This document shows, one piece after another, positions 54,856 through 63,765 of a stretch of 64,000 nucleotides of DNA. The stretch comes from Maribacter arcticus (GTDB taxonomy: Bacteria > Bacteroidota > Bacteroidia > Flavobacteriales > Flavobacteriaceae), in assembly GCF_900167935.1 (NCBI RefSeq), contig NZ_FUYL01000008.1, positions 62,001 to 126,000 on the forward strand, read 5' to 3'. Position 1 is the first letter of the stretch; every line of letters starts with the position of its first letter. The notes under the pieces are model-generated. The model saw nothing but the letters and a program-made list of their open reading frames with translations, ran no database searches and had not been told where the DNA came from. The position numbers and the translations under genes are program-made.

Positions 54856-57117
54856 ATGAAAAATATTTATATAACGATGCTATTGGCATTGTTAGTTCAA
54901 TTTACATTTGCCCAAAACACATTAAAAGGTAGCATTACAAATCAAGAGGACCAAACACCTCTAGAACAGGTATCTATATATTTTCCTCAATTAGAAAAAG
55001 GTACTGTTACCAATGCTGAAGGATTCTTTGAGATCAACAATTTACCATCCGGAAAGTTTAAAATCGTAATTTCTTATATAGGTTTTCAAACCTATTCGCA
55101 AACTGTTGAGCTTTTAGAGCCATCCACCCAATTATCACTTGAGCTTATGTCTAGCGCTATAGAAATGGAGGAGGTTATTGTTTCTACTCCCTTTCACAAA
55201 TTGCAGCGAGAAAATGTCATGAAAGTAGATAGGACTAGTATAAAGGATTTAAAATCTGCAGGAGCTATTAATTTATCCGAAGGTATTACTGCTATTCCTG
55301 GTGTAGAAAGTGTTTCTACCGGAGTGGGAATAGGAAAACCTGTTATACGCGGCCTAAGTTCTAATAGAGTTTTGACTTACACACAAGGTATACGTTTAGA
55401 AAACCAACAATTTGGTGATGAACACGGATTAGGAATTAGTGATGCAGGTATAGAAAGTGTTGAAGTCATAAAAGGGCCAGCATCTTTGTTATATGGTTCT
55501 GATGCCCTTGGTGGTGTACTATATTTAAATCCTGAAAAATTTGCGAACTCCAATGATGTAGAAGGTGATATAAACTTAAATTATTTCACCAATACCGAAG
55601 GTTTAAATGGAAATGGCGGATTTAAAGCTTCTTCTGAAAAATTAAAATTCTTAATTCGCTTCGGTGGAAGCTCACATGTAGATTATAAAACTGGAAATAA
55701 TGAACGAGTAACAAATTCTAGGTTTAATGAAAAAGATTTAAAAACCGGATTAGCATATCAACTCACTAATTTTAAAACTGAGCTACGTTACAATTATAAT
55801 AATTCTGAATTGGGTATACCCGAAGAAATAGGAGAACAATCAACTGAACGATCTGCTATAGAACCATTTCAAGATATTACTAGTCATATCTTAAGTTCGA
55901 AATCAAATATTTATTTCAACAATTCTAGCCTTCAAGCTATTTTAGGTTTTACTAGAAATGATAGAAAAGAATTTGAAGACCATGAACATGGTTCGGAAGG
56001 GAATATAGAGGGAGAGGAGCATGAAGAAGGAGAAGCGCCTGCATTAGACATGAAATTAGAAACCTTTAGTTACAACCTTCAATACAATTTGGCTAAAATA
56101 GGAGCTGTTGAGACAATTATCGGATTACAAGGAATGAACCAAAATAATAGCAACTTTGGTGAAGAGGTTTTAATACCTGATGCCACAACCAACGATATCG
56201 GACTTTTGGCCACATCACATATTCATTTGAACAAAAGTGATATACAACTTGGAGTACGTTATGATAAAAGAACCATTGATTCAAATGAAAATGGCCTTGT
56301 TGGTGATCAAAACTATATTGAAGCTGTAGATAGAAATTTCAATAGTTTTAATCTCGCTGCAGGATATAAGGTAGATGTTTCTGAAAATTTTATTACCCGT
56401 TTAAATATCGCCTCAGGATTTAGAGCACCTAACTTGGCCGAGTTAACTTCAAATGGTGCACACGAAGGAACAAATCGATATGAAATTGGAAATGCCGATT
56501 TAAATAATGAAAGAAATGTACAAACAGATTTATCATTAGAATTTAAGAATGAGCATTTTGAATTTTATGTAAATGGGTTCTATAATTCTATTTCAGATTA
56601 TATTTATTTAGAACCAAATGGTACTGCCGTAGATGGTAATGCCGTATACCTTTACCAACAACAAGATGCTAATTTGTTTGGTGGCGAAGCAGGTCTACAT
56701 TATCATCCACACCCATTAGATTGGTTACATATGGAAAGTAATTTTTCTACCGTAACCGGTCAGTTGAAAAACGATGGTAATTTACCATTAATACCTGCAA
56801 ACAATTGGGCTAATACCTTACGATTTGAATTTAGTAAGATTAATAAGGACTTTAATAACGGCTATGGTTTCCTGACTTTGAAATCGTACTTCGCCCAAAA
56901 TAAAGTAAGTGATTTTGAAACTACTACAGATGGGTATTCGCTTTTAAATTTAGGATTTGGAGCTACTGTTACAATTTCCAATCAACCAATTGATTTTAAG
57001 TTAAGTGCTAATAATGTTTTGGACAAAGAATATATTTCACACTTGTCGAGACTGAAGAGTGATGGCATATCAAATATTGGAAGAAATATTAATCTTGGAA
57101 TTAGTGTACCTCTATAA
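54856..57117 (+). CDS. TonB-dependent receptor, probably for a metal (ZnuD-like)
   Basis: A 753-residue outer-membrane receptor. It has a signal peptide (ITMLLALLVQFTFAQ), a carboxypeptidase-D-like domain (LKGSITNQEDQTPLEQVSIY), a plug (EGITAIPGVESVSTGVGIGK, IKGPASLLYGSDALGGVLYL) and a barrel ending NINLGISVPL. One extracellular loop is strikingly His/Glu-rich (EFEDHEHGSEGNIEGEEHEE, about residues 370-390), as in zinc receptor ZnuD. The upstream small His/Cys protein supports metal uptake. Zinc is the most likely metal, copper or nickel possible. Confidence 0.85.
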   Translation: MKNIYITMLLALLVQFTFAQNTLKGSITNQEDQTPLEQVSIYFPQLEKGTVTNAEGFFEINNLPSGKFKIVISYIGFQTYSQTVELLEPSTQLSLELMSSAIEMEEVIVSTPFHKLQRENVMKVDRTSIKDLKSAGAINLSEGITAIPGVESVSTGVGIGKPVIRGLSSNRVLTYTQGIRLENQQFGDEHGLGISDAGIESVEVIKGPASLLYGSDALGGVLYLNPEKFANSNDVEGDINLNYFTNTEGLNGNGGFKASSEKLKFLIRFGGSSHVDYKTGNNERVTNSRFNEKDLKTGLAYQLTNFKTELRYNYNNSELGIPEEIGEQSTERSAIEPFQDITSHILSSKSNIYFNNSSLQAILGFTRNDRKEFEDHEHGSEGNIEGEEHEEGEAPALDMKLETFSYNLQYNLAKIGAVETIIGLQGMNQNNSNFGEEVLIPDATTNDIGLLATSHIHLNKSDIQLGVRYDKRTIDSNENGLVGDQNYIEAVDRNFNSFNLAAGYKVDVSENFITRLNIASGFRAPNLAELTSNGAHEGTNRYEIGNADLNNERNVQTDLSLEFKNEHFEFYVNGFYNSISDYIYLEPNGTAVDGNAVYLYQQQDANLFGGEAGLHYHPHPLDWLHMESNFSTVTGQLKNDGNLPLIPANNWANTLRFEFSKINKDFNNGYGFLTLKSYFAQNKVSDFETTTDGYSLLNLGFGATVTISNQPIDFKLSANNVLDKEYISHLSRLKSDGISNIGRNINLGISVPL

Positions 57118-57135
57118 TATTAAAATATAGGATGT

Positions 57136-57180
57136 AAAAAGCCCCGTATATATTTTTTAAAATATATACGGGGCTTTTTT
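57136..57180. terminator. Bidirectional terminator between convergent genes
   Basis: AAAAAGCCCCGTATATATTT and its complement on the other side of a 2-nt tip form a stem of about 21 bp with T-runs at both ends. It serves the TonB receptor gene and the cytochrome gene. Confidence 0.92.
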
Positions 57181-57193
57181 GAACATTTATAAA

Positions 57194-57643
57194 TCACTTA
57201 CCCTCTAATGGATACCAATCAATATCAGTCAACGGAGGCCTTCTTCCTTTTTCTAAAACAGGATAATTTTTCGTTAAATAATCTACAATCACTTTTTGGT
57301 TTTCACCTAATGGCCATAATCCTTGGGTTTTCTGCATCCATCGTATGGTTGCATTCCATTGCTCCTCCCCCATTCTATTTTGAATAATCAGCTTAGATGA
57401 ATGACACGTAGTACAGTTCGTTATCACTGTTTGTAATCCGTCAGCTTCAATCAATCCTGTTCGAACATGAACACCATTTTCTAATAATTCTGGATCTATT
57501 TCGGTAATATCAACTTGTGTTTGTCTTGGTCCGTAAAAAATAATCGCTAAAGCCCCAAAAATAATGAAGCTTGTAAAAATCAATAACACGACCTTAAATA
57601 TGGGTTTAAAAACGATTCCATCGTTATTTTCTTTTTCCTGCAT
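57194..57643 (-). CDS. Monohaem cytochrome c, SorB-type
   Basis: A 149-residue c-type cytochrome anchored by one N-terminal helix (VVLLIFTSFIIFGALAIIFY). Haem ligands are CTTCHSSK, with a likely methionine further on (NRMGEEQWNATIRWMQKTQG). It starts one base inside the stop of the sulfite oxidase gene (TAATG), indicating coupling. Together they would form a periplasmic sulfite dehydrogenase passing electrons from the molybdenum site to the haem. The anchor suggests electrons enter the membrane respiratory chain. Confidence 0.88.
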   Translation of the reverse strand: MQEKENNDGIVFKPIFKVVLLIFTSFIIFGALAIIFYGPRQTQVDITEIDPELLENGVHVRTGLIEADGLQTVITNCTTCHSSKLIIQNRMGEEQWNATIRWMQKTQGLWPLGENQKVIVDYLTKNYPVLEKGRRPPLTDIDWYPLEGK

Positions 57644-58863
57644 TACACGACTTTTATAGCAATTCTATGACAGGCATTATTTAAATAACCTTTAGGATTC
57701 CATCCAGGTAAAACCATCGGTTGCTTATTCCCTTTAGAATCAGTAGCTCTAGCCCAAATTTCATAATAGCCTTTTTTAGGAAAAGATACCGTTGCATTAA
57801 AATGCTGCCAAGCCAATCTATTTATAGCTTTTTCTAAAGTGGCAGTTTTCCATGAAGTTCCGTAATCAGTAGAATACTCTAACTTACTTAAATTGAGCTC
57901 ACCTGCCCATGCATGCCCATTTATTCTCACCGTTTTTCCTTCATTAATTATTGCTCCCGATTTTGGATATGTAATTAATGATTTTACAGGCATAGATTCA
58001 ATAATACACATATCTTCATCTGCAACAATTTCACCAGGGGCTACAGTTTCACAAGGTACTCGGTAAGAACTTCCTTGCATTTTTTCACCATCATGCACCT
58101 TATTTCTAATGCTAATGGTGTGTAACCATTTACCTGAAGTTGAAGCTGGCCAACCGCCACAAACTAATCGTAATGGAAAACCATGTGCTAATGGTATAGC
58201 TTCTCCATTCATAGAAAAAGCCAATAATGTTTCCTCTTGTAATGCCTTAGACATAGGCACTCCTCTTGAAATAGGTTCTTTAGTAGGGTTTCTGCTTAAA
58301 TGCATATCAGCTGCGTGATATCCAATGTAAACAGCATCATCTTTTATTCCTGCATCAGCTAAAACATCCTTAAGTCGAACTCCCGTCCACTCAGCACAAG
58401 AAACTGCTCCAATAGTCCATTGATTTCCTTTCGCTGGCGGATTGAATTCACTTCTACCATTACCACCACATTCTAATGTGAGCTGGTAGCTATAATGTTT
58501 AAACTTGGTTTTTAAATCGGATAGAGAATAAGATTTAGGTTCAACTACCGATTCACCATCAATCTTAAGTTTCCAAGAACTTTCTTCAATTTTTTCGGGT
58601 AGTAGTCCATTATTACGAATGAACATATATTTATTCGGAGTAACACGATCGTTTAGCAAATAAGCCTGTGCCTCCATATTCCATGGCTTATCGTTTAAAA
58701 CGACCATGGCTTCATCTTTTTTAAATAAGGCGAATGGATCTATCTCTTGTAGTGCTACCGGAATATACCCTTTAGGTATCAACTCTTTATAAACAATTTC
58801 AACACCAAGTAAAGTAGCTAGTGTACCTAAACCTGATTTTGCAACAAAACTTCTTCTCTTCAA
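57643..58863 (-). CDS. Sulfite oxidase-like molybdopterin enzyme, SorA-type
   Basis: A 406-residue member of the sulfite oxidase family. The N-terminus MKRRSFVAKSGLGTLATLLG is Tat-like (RRSF). The molybdenum-ligating cysteine is in LTLECGGNGRSEFNPP, with SCAEWTGVRLKDVL and AHGFPLRLVCGGWPASTSGK later; the C-terminal dimerisation domain has the WAGELNLSKLEYSTDYG region. It probably oxidises sulfite in the periplasm with the cytochrome encoded next. The start is a TTG at 58863; an in-frame TAG lies three codons upstream. No molybdopterin synthesis genes are nearby. Confidence 0.88.
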   Translation of the reverse strand: MKRRSFVAKSGLGTLATLLGVEIVYKELIPKGYIPVALQEIDPFALFKKDEAMVVLNDKPWNMEAQAYLLNDRVTPNKYMFIRNNGLLPEKIEESSWKLKIDGESVVEPKSYSLSDLKTKFKHYSYQLTLECGGNGRSEFNPPAKGNQWTIGAVSCAEWTGVRLKDVLADAGIKDDAVYIGYHAADMHLSRNPTKEPISRGVPMSKALQEETLLAFSMNGEAIPLAHGFPLRLVCGGWPASTSGKWLHTISIRNKVHDGEKMQGSSYRVPCETVAPGEIVADEDMCIIESMPVKSLITYPKSGAIINEGKTVRINGHAWAGELNLSKLEYSTDYGTSWKTATLEKAINRLAWQHFNATVSFPKKGYYEIWARATDSKGNKQPMVLPGWNPKGYLNNACHRIAIKVV

Positions 58864-58917
58864 AACATGCTAGATTTGAGATAAAGTTAAGTTATTTGGC
58901 TAGAAAATGTATGATAT

Positions 58918-59217
58918 TTAAACTTCAATGGTCTGCCCTTTTTTGACTCCTTTAAATACATAGGTATATAACCACATTAATGTAAATGATGGTATAATGT
59001 CAAAACCCGGTATAATTTCTTCAACAAAGGTAAATATACCAGCAGCCTGCCCAACTTTGCCTTTATACATTCTGGTCATTAACCAAGCAGAGAGTGGTGC
59101 CCAAACAATATCTGAAAATTCACCTACGAATGGTATAATAAATGACAGCATTCCTATACCATCAAAAAGCAACCCCATTAAAAGTTGCTTATATTTTTTA
59201 TTCTTTAAAATTGACAT
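58918..59217 (-). CDS. Hypothetical membrane protein, 99 residues
   Basis: A small protein of two to three hydrophobic segments: YKQLLMGLLFDGIGMLSFII, FSDIVWAPLSAWLMTRMY and IIPSFTLMWLYTYVF. It contains conserved-looking GIGMLSFIIPFVGEFSDIVW and EEIIPGFDIIPS segments, seen in several flavobacterial membrane proteins of unknown role. It lies between the sulfite oxidase and folE genes on the same strand. No function can be assigned. Confidence 0.7.
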   Translation of the reverse strand: MSILKNKKYKQLLMGLLFDGIGMLSFIIPFVGEFSDIVWAPLSAWLMTRMYKGKVGQAAGIFTFVEEIIPGFDIIPSFTLMWLYTYVFKGVKKGQTIEV

Positions 59218-59300
59218 CCTTAAAAATTAGTTATTCTTTAATTGGAAAGCAACAAAGATGCCAAAATTTTAAAATAAATAAATACTAAAAATAGTGTGTT

Positions 59301-59900
59301 TTATGAAAGTTTGGAACTTATTAATTTAAGAAATTCATTTCTTGTCTCAATTTTTTCGAACTGACCTCTAAAGCCAGAAGTCGTAGTTACAGAGTTTTGT
59401 TTTTGCACTCCACGCATCATCATACACATGTGCGAAGCTTCAATAACCACTGCAACACCCTTAGGCTGTAATGTATTATTAATACATTCTAAAATATCAT
59501 GGGTTAAACGTTCTTGTACCTGTAGTCTTCTTGCAAAAACATCAACTACACGTGGTATTTTACTAAGACCAACTATATGACCATTGGGAATGTATGCAAT
59601 ATGTGCTTTACCGAAAAAAGGAAGCATGTGATGTTCGCATAAAGAATAAAGTTCAATATCCTTTATAATAACCATATCATCATAAGACTCTTTGAACATA
59701 GCCCCTTTCAATATCTCAACGGCGTCTTGTTGATACCCTTGGGTTAAAAACAACATAGCTTTGGCAGCACGTTCGGGAGTTTTTACTAATCCCTCCCTGC
59801 TTATATCTTCACCAATTTCATTAATAATAGAAGAATACATACTTCGTACTTCATCGGTTATTTCAAGATTATATTCTTCTAAATTTCTATAAGGAGACAT
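59301..59900 (-). CDS. folE: GTP cyclohydrolase I
   Basis: FolE converts GTP to dihydroneopterin triphosphate, the first step to folate. The 199-residue protein has the signature [43 protein letters not shown], and the zinc region [20 protein letters not shown]. The zinc ligands (C, H, C) are present. Length is typical. About 200 nt upstream is shared with the divergent ABC gene and includes a small open frame at 59947-60102. Confidence 0.97.
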   Translation of the reverse strand: MSPYRNLEEYNLEITDEVRSMYSSIINEIGEDISREGLVKTPERAAKAMLFLTQGYQQDAVEILKGAMFKESYDDMVIIKDIELYSLCEHHMLPFFGKAHIAYIPNGHIVGLSKIPRVVDVFARRLQVQERLTHDILECINNTLQPKGVAVVIEASHMCMMMRGVQKQNSVTTTSGFRGQFEKIETRNEFLKLISSKLS

Positions 59901-59946
59901 ATATTATATTTTATGTTTAATCAAATTGTATTTTAGCTGAACAAAA

Positions 59947-60102
59947 CTAAACTATTCTTTCTTCAACAGCCTTAAATATTTCACAAATAGTAAATACAAA
60001 ATTACTCATTTTGAAATTCACTGGATCAAAGTTCTTATTTGCCGAAGTATAATTGATAATACTATTTCTCTCGTGCTCGTTTTTCATTAATTTTGAAGAC
60101 AT
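59947..60102 (-). CDS. Possible small protein, 51 residues
   Basis: An ATG-initiated open frame (MSSKLMKNEHERNSIINYTS) in the folE-ABC gap, ending FKAVEERIV. The peptide is polar with a short hydrophobic part (SNFVFTICEIF), has no signal or known motif, and occupies most of the gap on the strand of folE. It lacks a clear ribosome site, as do most genes here. It may be a real small gene or a chance frame; only conservation can decide. Confidence 0.35.
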   Translation of the reverse strand: MSSKLMKNEHERNSIINYTSANKNFDPVNFKMSNFVFTICEIFKAVEERIV

Positions 60103-60125
60103 TAGAAATTTAATTAAACGAATAC

Positions 60126-60806
60126 ATGATAAAAGCTTCTAACATTCATAAATATTACGGAGAATTAGAGGTTTTAAAAGGTGTAGACCTCCATATTGAA
60201 AAAGGTGAAATAGTTTCTATTGTAGGAGCATCGGGTGCAGGTAAAACTACATTATTGCAAATTCTCGGAACTTTAGATGTACAATCAAATAAAAGCGATA
60301 GTACTTTATTAATAAATGATATTGAAACTACAAACCTTAATGATAAAGAGCTAGCTAAATTTCGAAATGAACATATAGGTTTCATATTTCAATTTCATCA
60401 ACTACTGCCAGAATTCACTGCCCTTGAGAATGTTTGCCTACCTGCATTCATTAAAAAAACACCTAAGTCTGACGCTGAAAAAAGAGCTGAAGAATTATTA
60501 GATTTCCTAGGGTTATCTCACCGATTTAATCATAAACCGTCAGAATTATCAGGCGGGGAACAACAACGAGTAGCTGTTGCCCGTGCTTTAATAAACAACC
60601 CCTCTATCATTTTTGCAGATGAACCTAGTGGTAATCTAGATTCTGAAAGTGCAGATAATCTTCATAAATTATTTTTTGAATTAAGAGAAAAATTCGGACA
60701 AACTTTTGTCATTGTCACGCATAATGAAGAATTAGCTGAAATGGCAGATCGTAAATTAACTATGGTAGATGGTAAAATCGTTGATAAAGCAATAATAGAA
60801 GCATAA
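60126..60806 (+). CDS. ABC transporter ATP-binding protein, LolD-like
   Basis: A 226-residue ABC ATPase of the LolD/MacB group. It has the Walker [18 protein letters not shown]-loop [18 protein letters not shown], signature [16 protein letters not shown], Walker [16 protein letters not shown], and switch histidine [14 protein letters not shown]. In Gram-negatives this group powers lipoprotein release or macrolide/peptide efflux, with separate FtsX-like permeases; none is adjacent here. The CPBP protease gene follows after 10 nt. Confidence 0.9.
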   Translation: MIKASNIHKYYGELEVLKGVDLHIEKGEIVSIVGASGAGKTTLLQILGTLDVQSNKSDSTLLINDIETTNLNDKELAKFRNEHIGFIFQFHQLLPEFTALENVCLPAFIKKTPKSDAEKRAEELLDFLGLSHRFNHKPSELSGGEQQRVAVARALINNPSIIFADEPSGNLDSESADNLHKLFFELREKFGQTFVIVTHNEELAEMADRKLTMVDGKIVDKAIIEA

Positions 60807-60816
60807 CAACAACCAT

Positions 60817-61374
60817 ATGCTTCCAGAACTTATTGTATTTGCTAAAAAACCTATTTACGCACAAGATGTGAATTCAAAGACCTCAGACAAATTGAGGTTA
60901 TTTGCTATACTATTAGTTTTTGCACTTTGCTCAAGTATAATTTTGCTCATTTTAGCGAGCGTAATTCAACACATATTTAATATTGAAGTAGGTGAACATG
61001 CCATAGATGATTTGTTTAATAATAATTCAGAGATTAAAATTTTTTTCTTAGCCGTTATAGTTGCTCCTTTTTTTGAAGAACTAATTTTTCGTGGTCCTTT
61101 AATATTTTTCAAGAATTCTAAATATTTCCCAATTGTTTTATACATTTTCACAATTGCTTTTGGTCTTGTTCATATTAGCAATTTTGAATTGACAACGCAG
61201 GTATTATTACTTTCTCCTTTACTTGTTGCGCCACAAATAAGCGTAGGTTTTCTGTTAGGGTATATTCGTGTAAAGTTTGGTTTATTTTGGTCAATGGCTC
61301 TACATGCCTGTTACAACATGGTATTAATAATACCTTTATTATTGGTAAAGCTATTAGATATTCCATTAGAATGA
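60817..61374 (+). CDS. CPBP family intramembrane metalloprotease
   Basis: A 185-residue membrane protein of the CAAX-protease/bacteriocin-processing (CPBP, Abi) family. It carries the EExxxR motif in VAPFFEELIFRGPLIFF, the FxxxH motif FGLVHIS, and a later HxxxN-type motif ALHACYN. About four to five membrane segments are present (LFAILLVFALCSSIILLILA; LLVAPQISVGFLLGYI). Substrate unknown. It begins 10 nt after the ABC gene and overlaps the next start (ATGA), so the three are one operon. Confidence 0.88.
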   Translation: MLPELIVFAKKPIYAQDVNSKTSDKLRLFAILLVFALCSSIILLILASVIQHIFNIEVGEHAIDDLFNNNSEIKIFFLAVIVAPFFEELIFRGPLIFFKNSKYFPIVLYIFTIAFGLVHISNFELTTQVLLLSPLLVAPQISVGFLLGYIRVKFGLFWSMALHACYNMVLIIPLLLVKLLDIPLE

Positions 61375-62135
61375 CAAAAACTGAATTAAAAGTATTTCTA
61401 GATGAAAAGGTTATTCAATACAATAACCCTCAATTTTTAGAGACAGACCCCATTCAAATACCACACCTATTTACAACTAAAGAAGATGTAGAAATTAGTG
61501 CATTTTTAACTGCTACAATAGCTTGGGGTAATAGAAAAAGTATCATCAATAATTCTCACAAATTAATGGAATTGATGGGACATAGTCCACATGACTTCAT
61601 ATTAAACCATAGCATTGATGATTTAGATGTTTTGGTACATTTTGTTCACAGAACTTTCAATGGCACTGACTTGACATATTTTGTTCAAAGTCTTAAAAAT
61701 ATTTATTTAAATCATAATGGATTAGAGGGGATATTTACTGACCACCAACAAAAGAGTTCTTTACAACCGACTATATCTAAATTTAAAGAATTGTTTTTTG
61801 AACTACCCTTTGAACAGCGAACTACCAAGCACGTATCTGACCCTTTAAAAGGTTCTGCGGCTAAAAGAATAAATATGTTTTTACGTTGGATGGTCAGAGA
61901 TGCCTCAACTAGTGTCGATTTTGGTCTTTGGAAAAACATTAATCCTTCAAAATTGTCTTGCCCTTTAGATGTACATTCCGGTAACGTCGCGCGTAAACTT
62001 GGTTTGTTAAAGCGAAAACAAAATGATGCCAAAGCATTGGCCGAACTAGATAAAAATCTAAGAAAACTGGATGCATTAGATCCAGTTAAATATGATTTTG
62101 CTTTATTCGGTTTAGGCGTTTTTGAGAAATTTTAA
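61371..62135 (+). CDS. TIGR02757 family protein
   Basis: A 254-residue soluble protein of a conserved but uncharacterised family found mostly in Bacteroidota. Family features are the start TKTELKVFLDEKVIQYNNPQ, DPIQIPHLFTTKEDVEISAF, ATIAWGNRKSIINNSHKLME, DVLVHFVHRTFNGTDL, KRINMFLRWMVRDASTSVDF and PLDVHSGNVARKLGLLKRKQ. The last part resembles a helix-hairpin-helix DNA glycosylase pattern, which is only a hint of nucleic-acid binding. The ATG at 61371 overlaps the CPBP stop; an upstream extension into that gene is rejected. Confidence 0.87.
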   Translation: MTKTELKVFLDEKVIQYNNPQFLETDPIQIPHLFTTKEDVEISAFLTATIAWGNRKSIINNSHKLMELMGHSPHDFILNHSIDDLDVLVHFVHRTFNGTDLTYFVQSLKNIYLNHNGLEGIFTDHQQKSSLQPTISKFKELFFELPFEQRTTKHVSDPLKGSAAKRINMFLRWMVRDASTSVDFGLWKNINPSKLSCPLDVHSGNVARKLGLLKRKQNDAKALAELDKNLRKLDALDPVKYDFALFGLGVFEKF

Positions 62136-62271
62136 TTGCATTGTCAATGATTTAATGGTTAAAAAATCACTTGAATTAATGAAATAATAATTTAAGATTA
62201 TTCAACTATTCTAAAACTAGGGTTAACGGTATTATTCTTATTTTCGTTTATCAACAGAACTTCAGAAAACC

Positions 62272-63756
62272 ATGAAAAAAATTTTACAATTATCCATTTG
62301 TTTGATAACTACCATCGGCTTGGCACAGTCTAGGACATTGCCAATTGACACCGTTATTACTACACAGCATAATGCTACTATTAATGGCGCAACTTTTTCT
62401 TATACAGCACAAACAGGAACTCAACCTGTGTGGGATGAAAATGCAAAACCTATTGCTTCATTACATTACACCTATTACACAAGAAATAACATTAAAGATC
62501 GCGCTGCTAGACCACTATTAATTTCTTTTAATGGCGGACCAGGTTCTGGGTCTGTTTGGATGCACCTTGCATACACAGGTCCAAGAATATTAAAAATCGA
62601 TGATGAAGGCTATCCAGTTCAGCCATACGGAGTTAATGAAAATCCGTTTTCAGTTCTTGATATTGCGGATATTGTCTATGTGAATCCTGCAAATACTGGT
62701 TATTCTAGAACAATTCCTGAATCTGGGGATGAAGTAGACCGTAAAAAATTCTTCGGAATCAACGCAGATATTACTTATTTGGCAGAATGGCTGAATACGT
62801 TTGTAACCCGTAACAACCGATGGAGTTCGCCCAAATATTTAATTGGCGAAAGTTATGGTGGCCCAAGGGTTATGGGTCTTTCATTAGAACTGCAGAATAA
62901 GCAATGGATGTACCTAAACGGTGTAATTCTAGTATCTCCTGCCGATTATAAAATTTTACGAAACGAAGGCCCAGTAGCAGAAGCAATAAATCTTCCTTAT
63001 TTTACGGCTGCGGCTTGGCATCACAAAGCATTACCAGCTGAATTACAAGGGAAAGACCTTTTGGATATTCTCCCAGAATCCGAAGACTATACAATTAATA
63101 CCTTGATTCCTGCACTGGCAAAAGGAGGATTTATATCTGATCAAGAAAAAACAACCATTGCTAAAAAGATGTCTTATTACTCCGGCTTGGAAACGAAAGA
63201 TATAATAGACCAAAACCTATCTGTACCTACCTCCTTTTTCTGGAAGAATTTATTAAAGGAAAAAGGCGGTTATACCGTTGGAAGATTGGATTCAAGATAT
63301 TTAGGCATGGATAAGCAGCTTTTGGGCATGCGACCTGATTACAATTCTGAGTTGACCTCTTGGCTGCATAGTTTTACCCCAGCAATAAACTATTACTTGC
63401 AAGAAGAACTGAAGTTTAAGACCGATGTAAAATATAATATGTTCGGACCTGTGCATCCTTGGGACAACTCTGACGAGAATACCCGTGAAAGCCTAAGACA
63501 GGCCATGGCACAAAATCCATATTTAAACGTAATGGTACAATCAGGTTATTATGATGGTGCTACAACTTATTTTAACGCTAAATACCTAATGTGGCAAGTA
63601 GATCCAAGCGGAAGAATGAAGGATAGGTTTAGCTTTAAAGGGTATCGTTCTGGTCACATGATGTATTTAAGAAGAGAAGATCTTAAAACTGCAAATGATG
63701 ATATTCGCGATTTTATCGAAAAAACTATCACAAATGGTAAGAGTGCAAAATACTAA
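62272..63756 (+). CDS. Secreted S10-type serine carboxypeptidase
   Basis: A 494-residue alpha/beta hydrolase of the S10 family. It has a signal peptide (ILQLSICLITTIGLAQS). The catalytic serine is in LIGESYGGPR, the aspartate probably in GYYDGATTYFNAKYL, the histidine in RSGHMMYLRRED. The oxyanion region SFNGGPGSGSVWMHLAY is characteristic. Such bacterial S10 peptidases remove C-terminal residues and are usually exported. It has about 135 nt of upstream space and no operon partner. Confidence 0.9.
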   Translation: MKKILQLSICLITTIGLAQSRTLPIDTVITTQHNATINGATFSYTAQTGTQPVWDENAKPIASLHYTYYTRNNIKDRAARPLLISFNGGPGSGSVWMHLAYTGPRILKIDDEGYPVQPYGVNENPFSVLDIADIVYVNPANTGYSRTIPESGDEVDRKKFFGINADITYLAEWLNTFVTRNNRWSSPKYLIGESYGGPRVMGLSLELQNKQWMYLNGVILVSPADYKILRNEGPVAEAINLPYFTAAAWHHKALPAELQGKDLLDILPESEDYTINTLIPALAKGGFISDQEKTTIAKKMSYYSGLETKDIIDQNLSVPTSFFWKNLLKEKGGYTVGRLDSRYLGMDKQLLGMRPDYNSELTSWLHSFTPAINYYLQEELKFKTDVKYNMFGPVHPWDNSDENTRESLRQAMAQNPYLNVMVQSGYYDGATTYFNAKYLMWQVDPSGRMKDRFSFKGYRSGHMMYLRREDLKTANDDIRDFIEKTITNGKSAKY

Positions 63757-63765
63757 CGTATAAGT

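Noticed and set aside
61287..61370. Upstream start for the TIGR02757 gene
   Set aside because: It lies wholly inside the CPBP gene in another frame; the ATG at 61371 overlaps the CPBP stop in the usual ATGA form.
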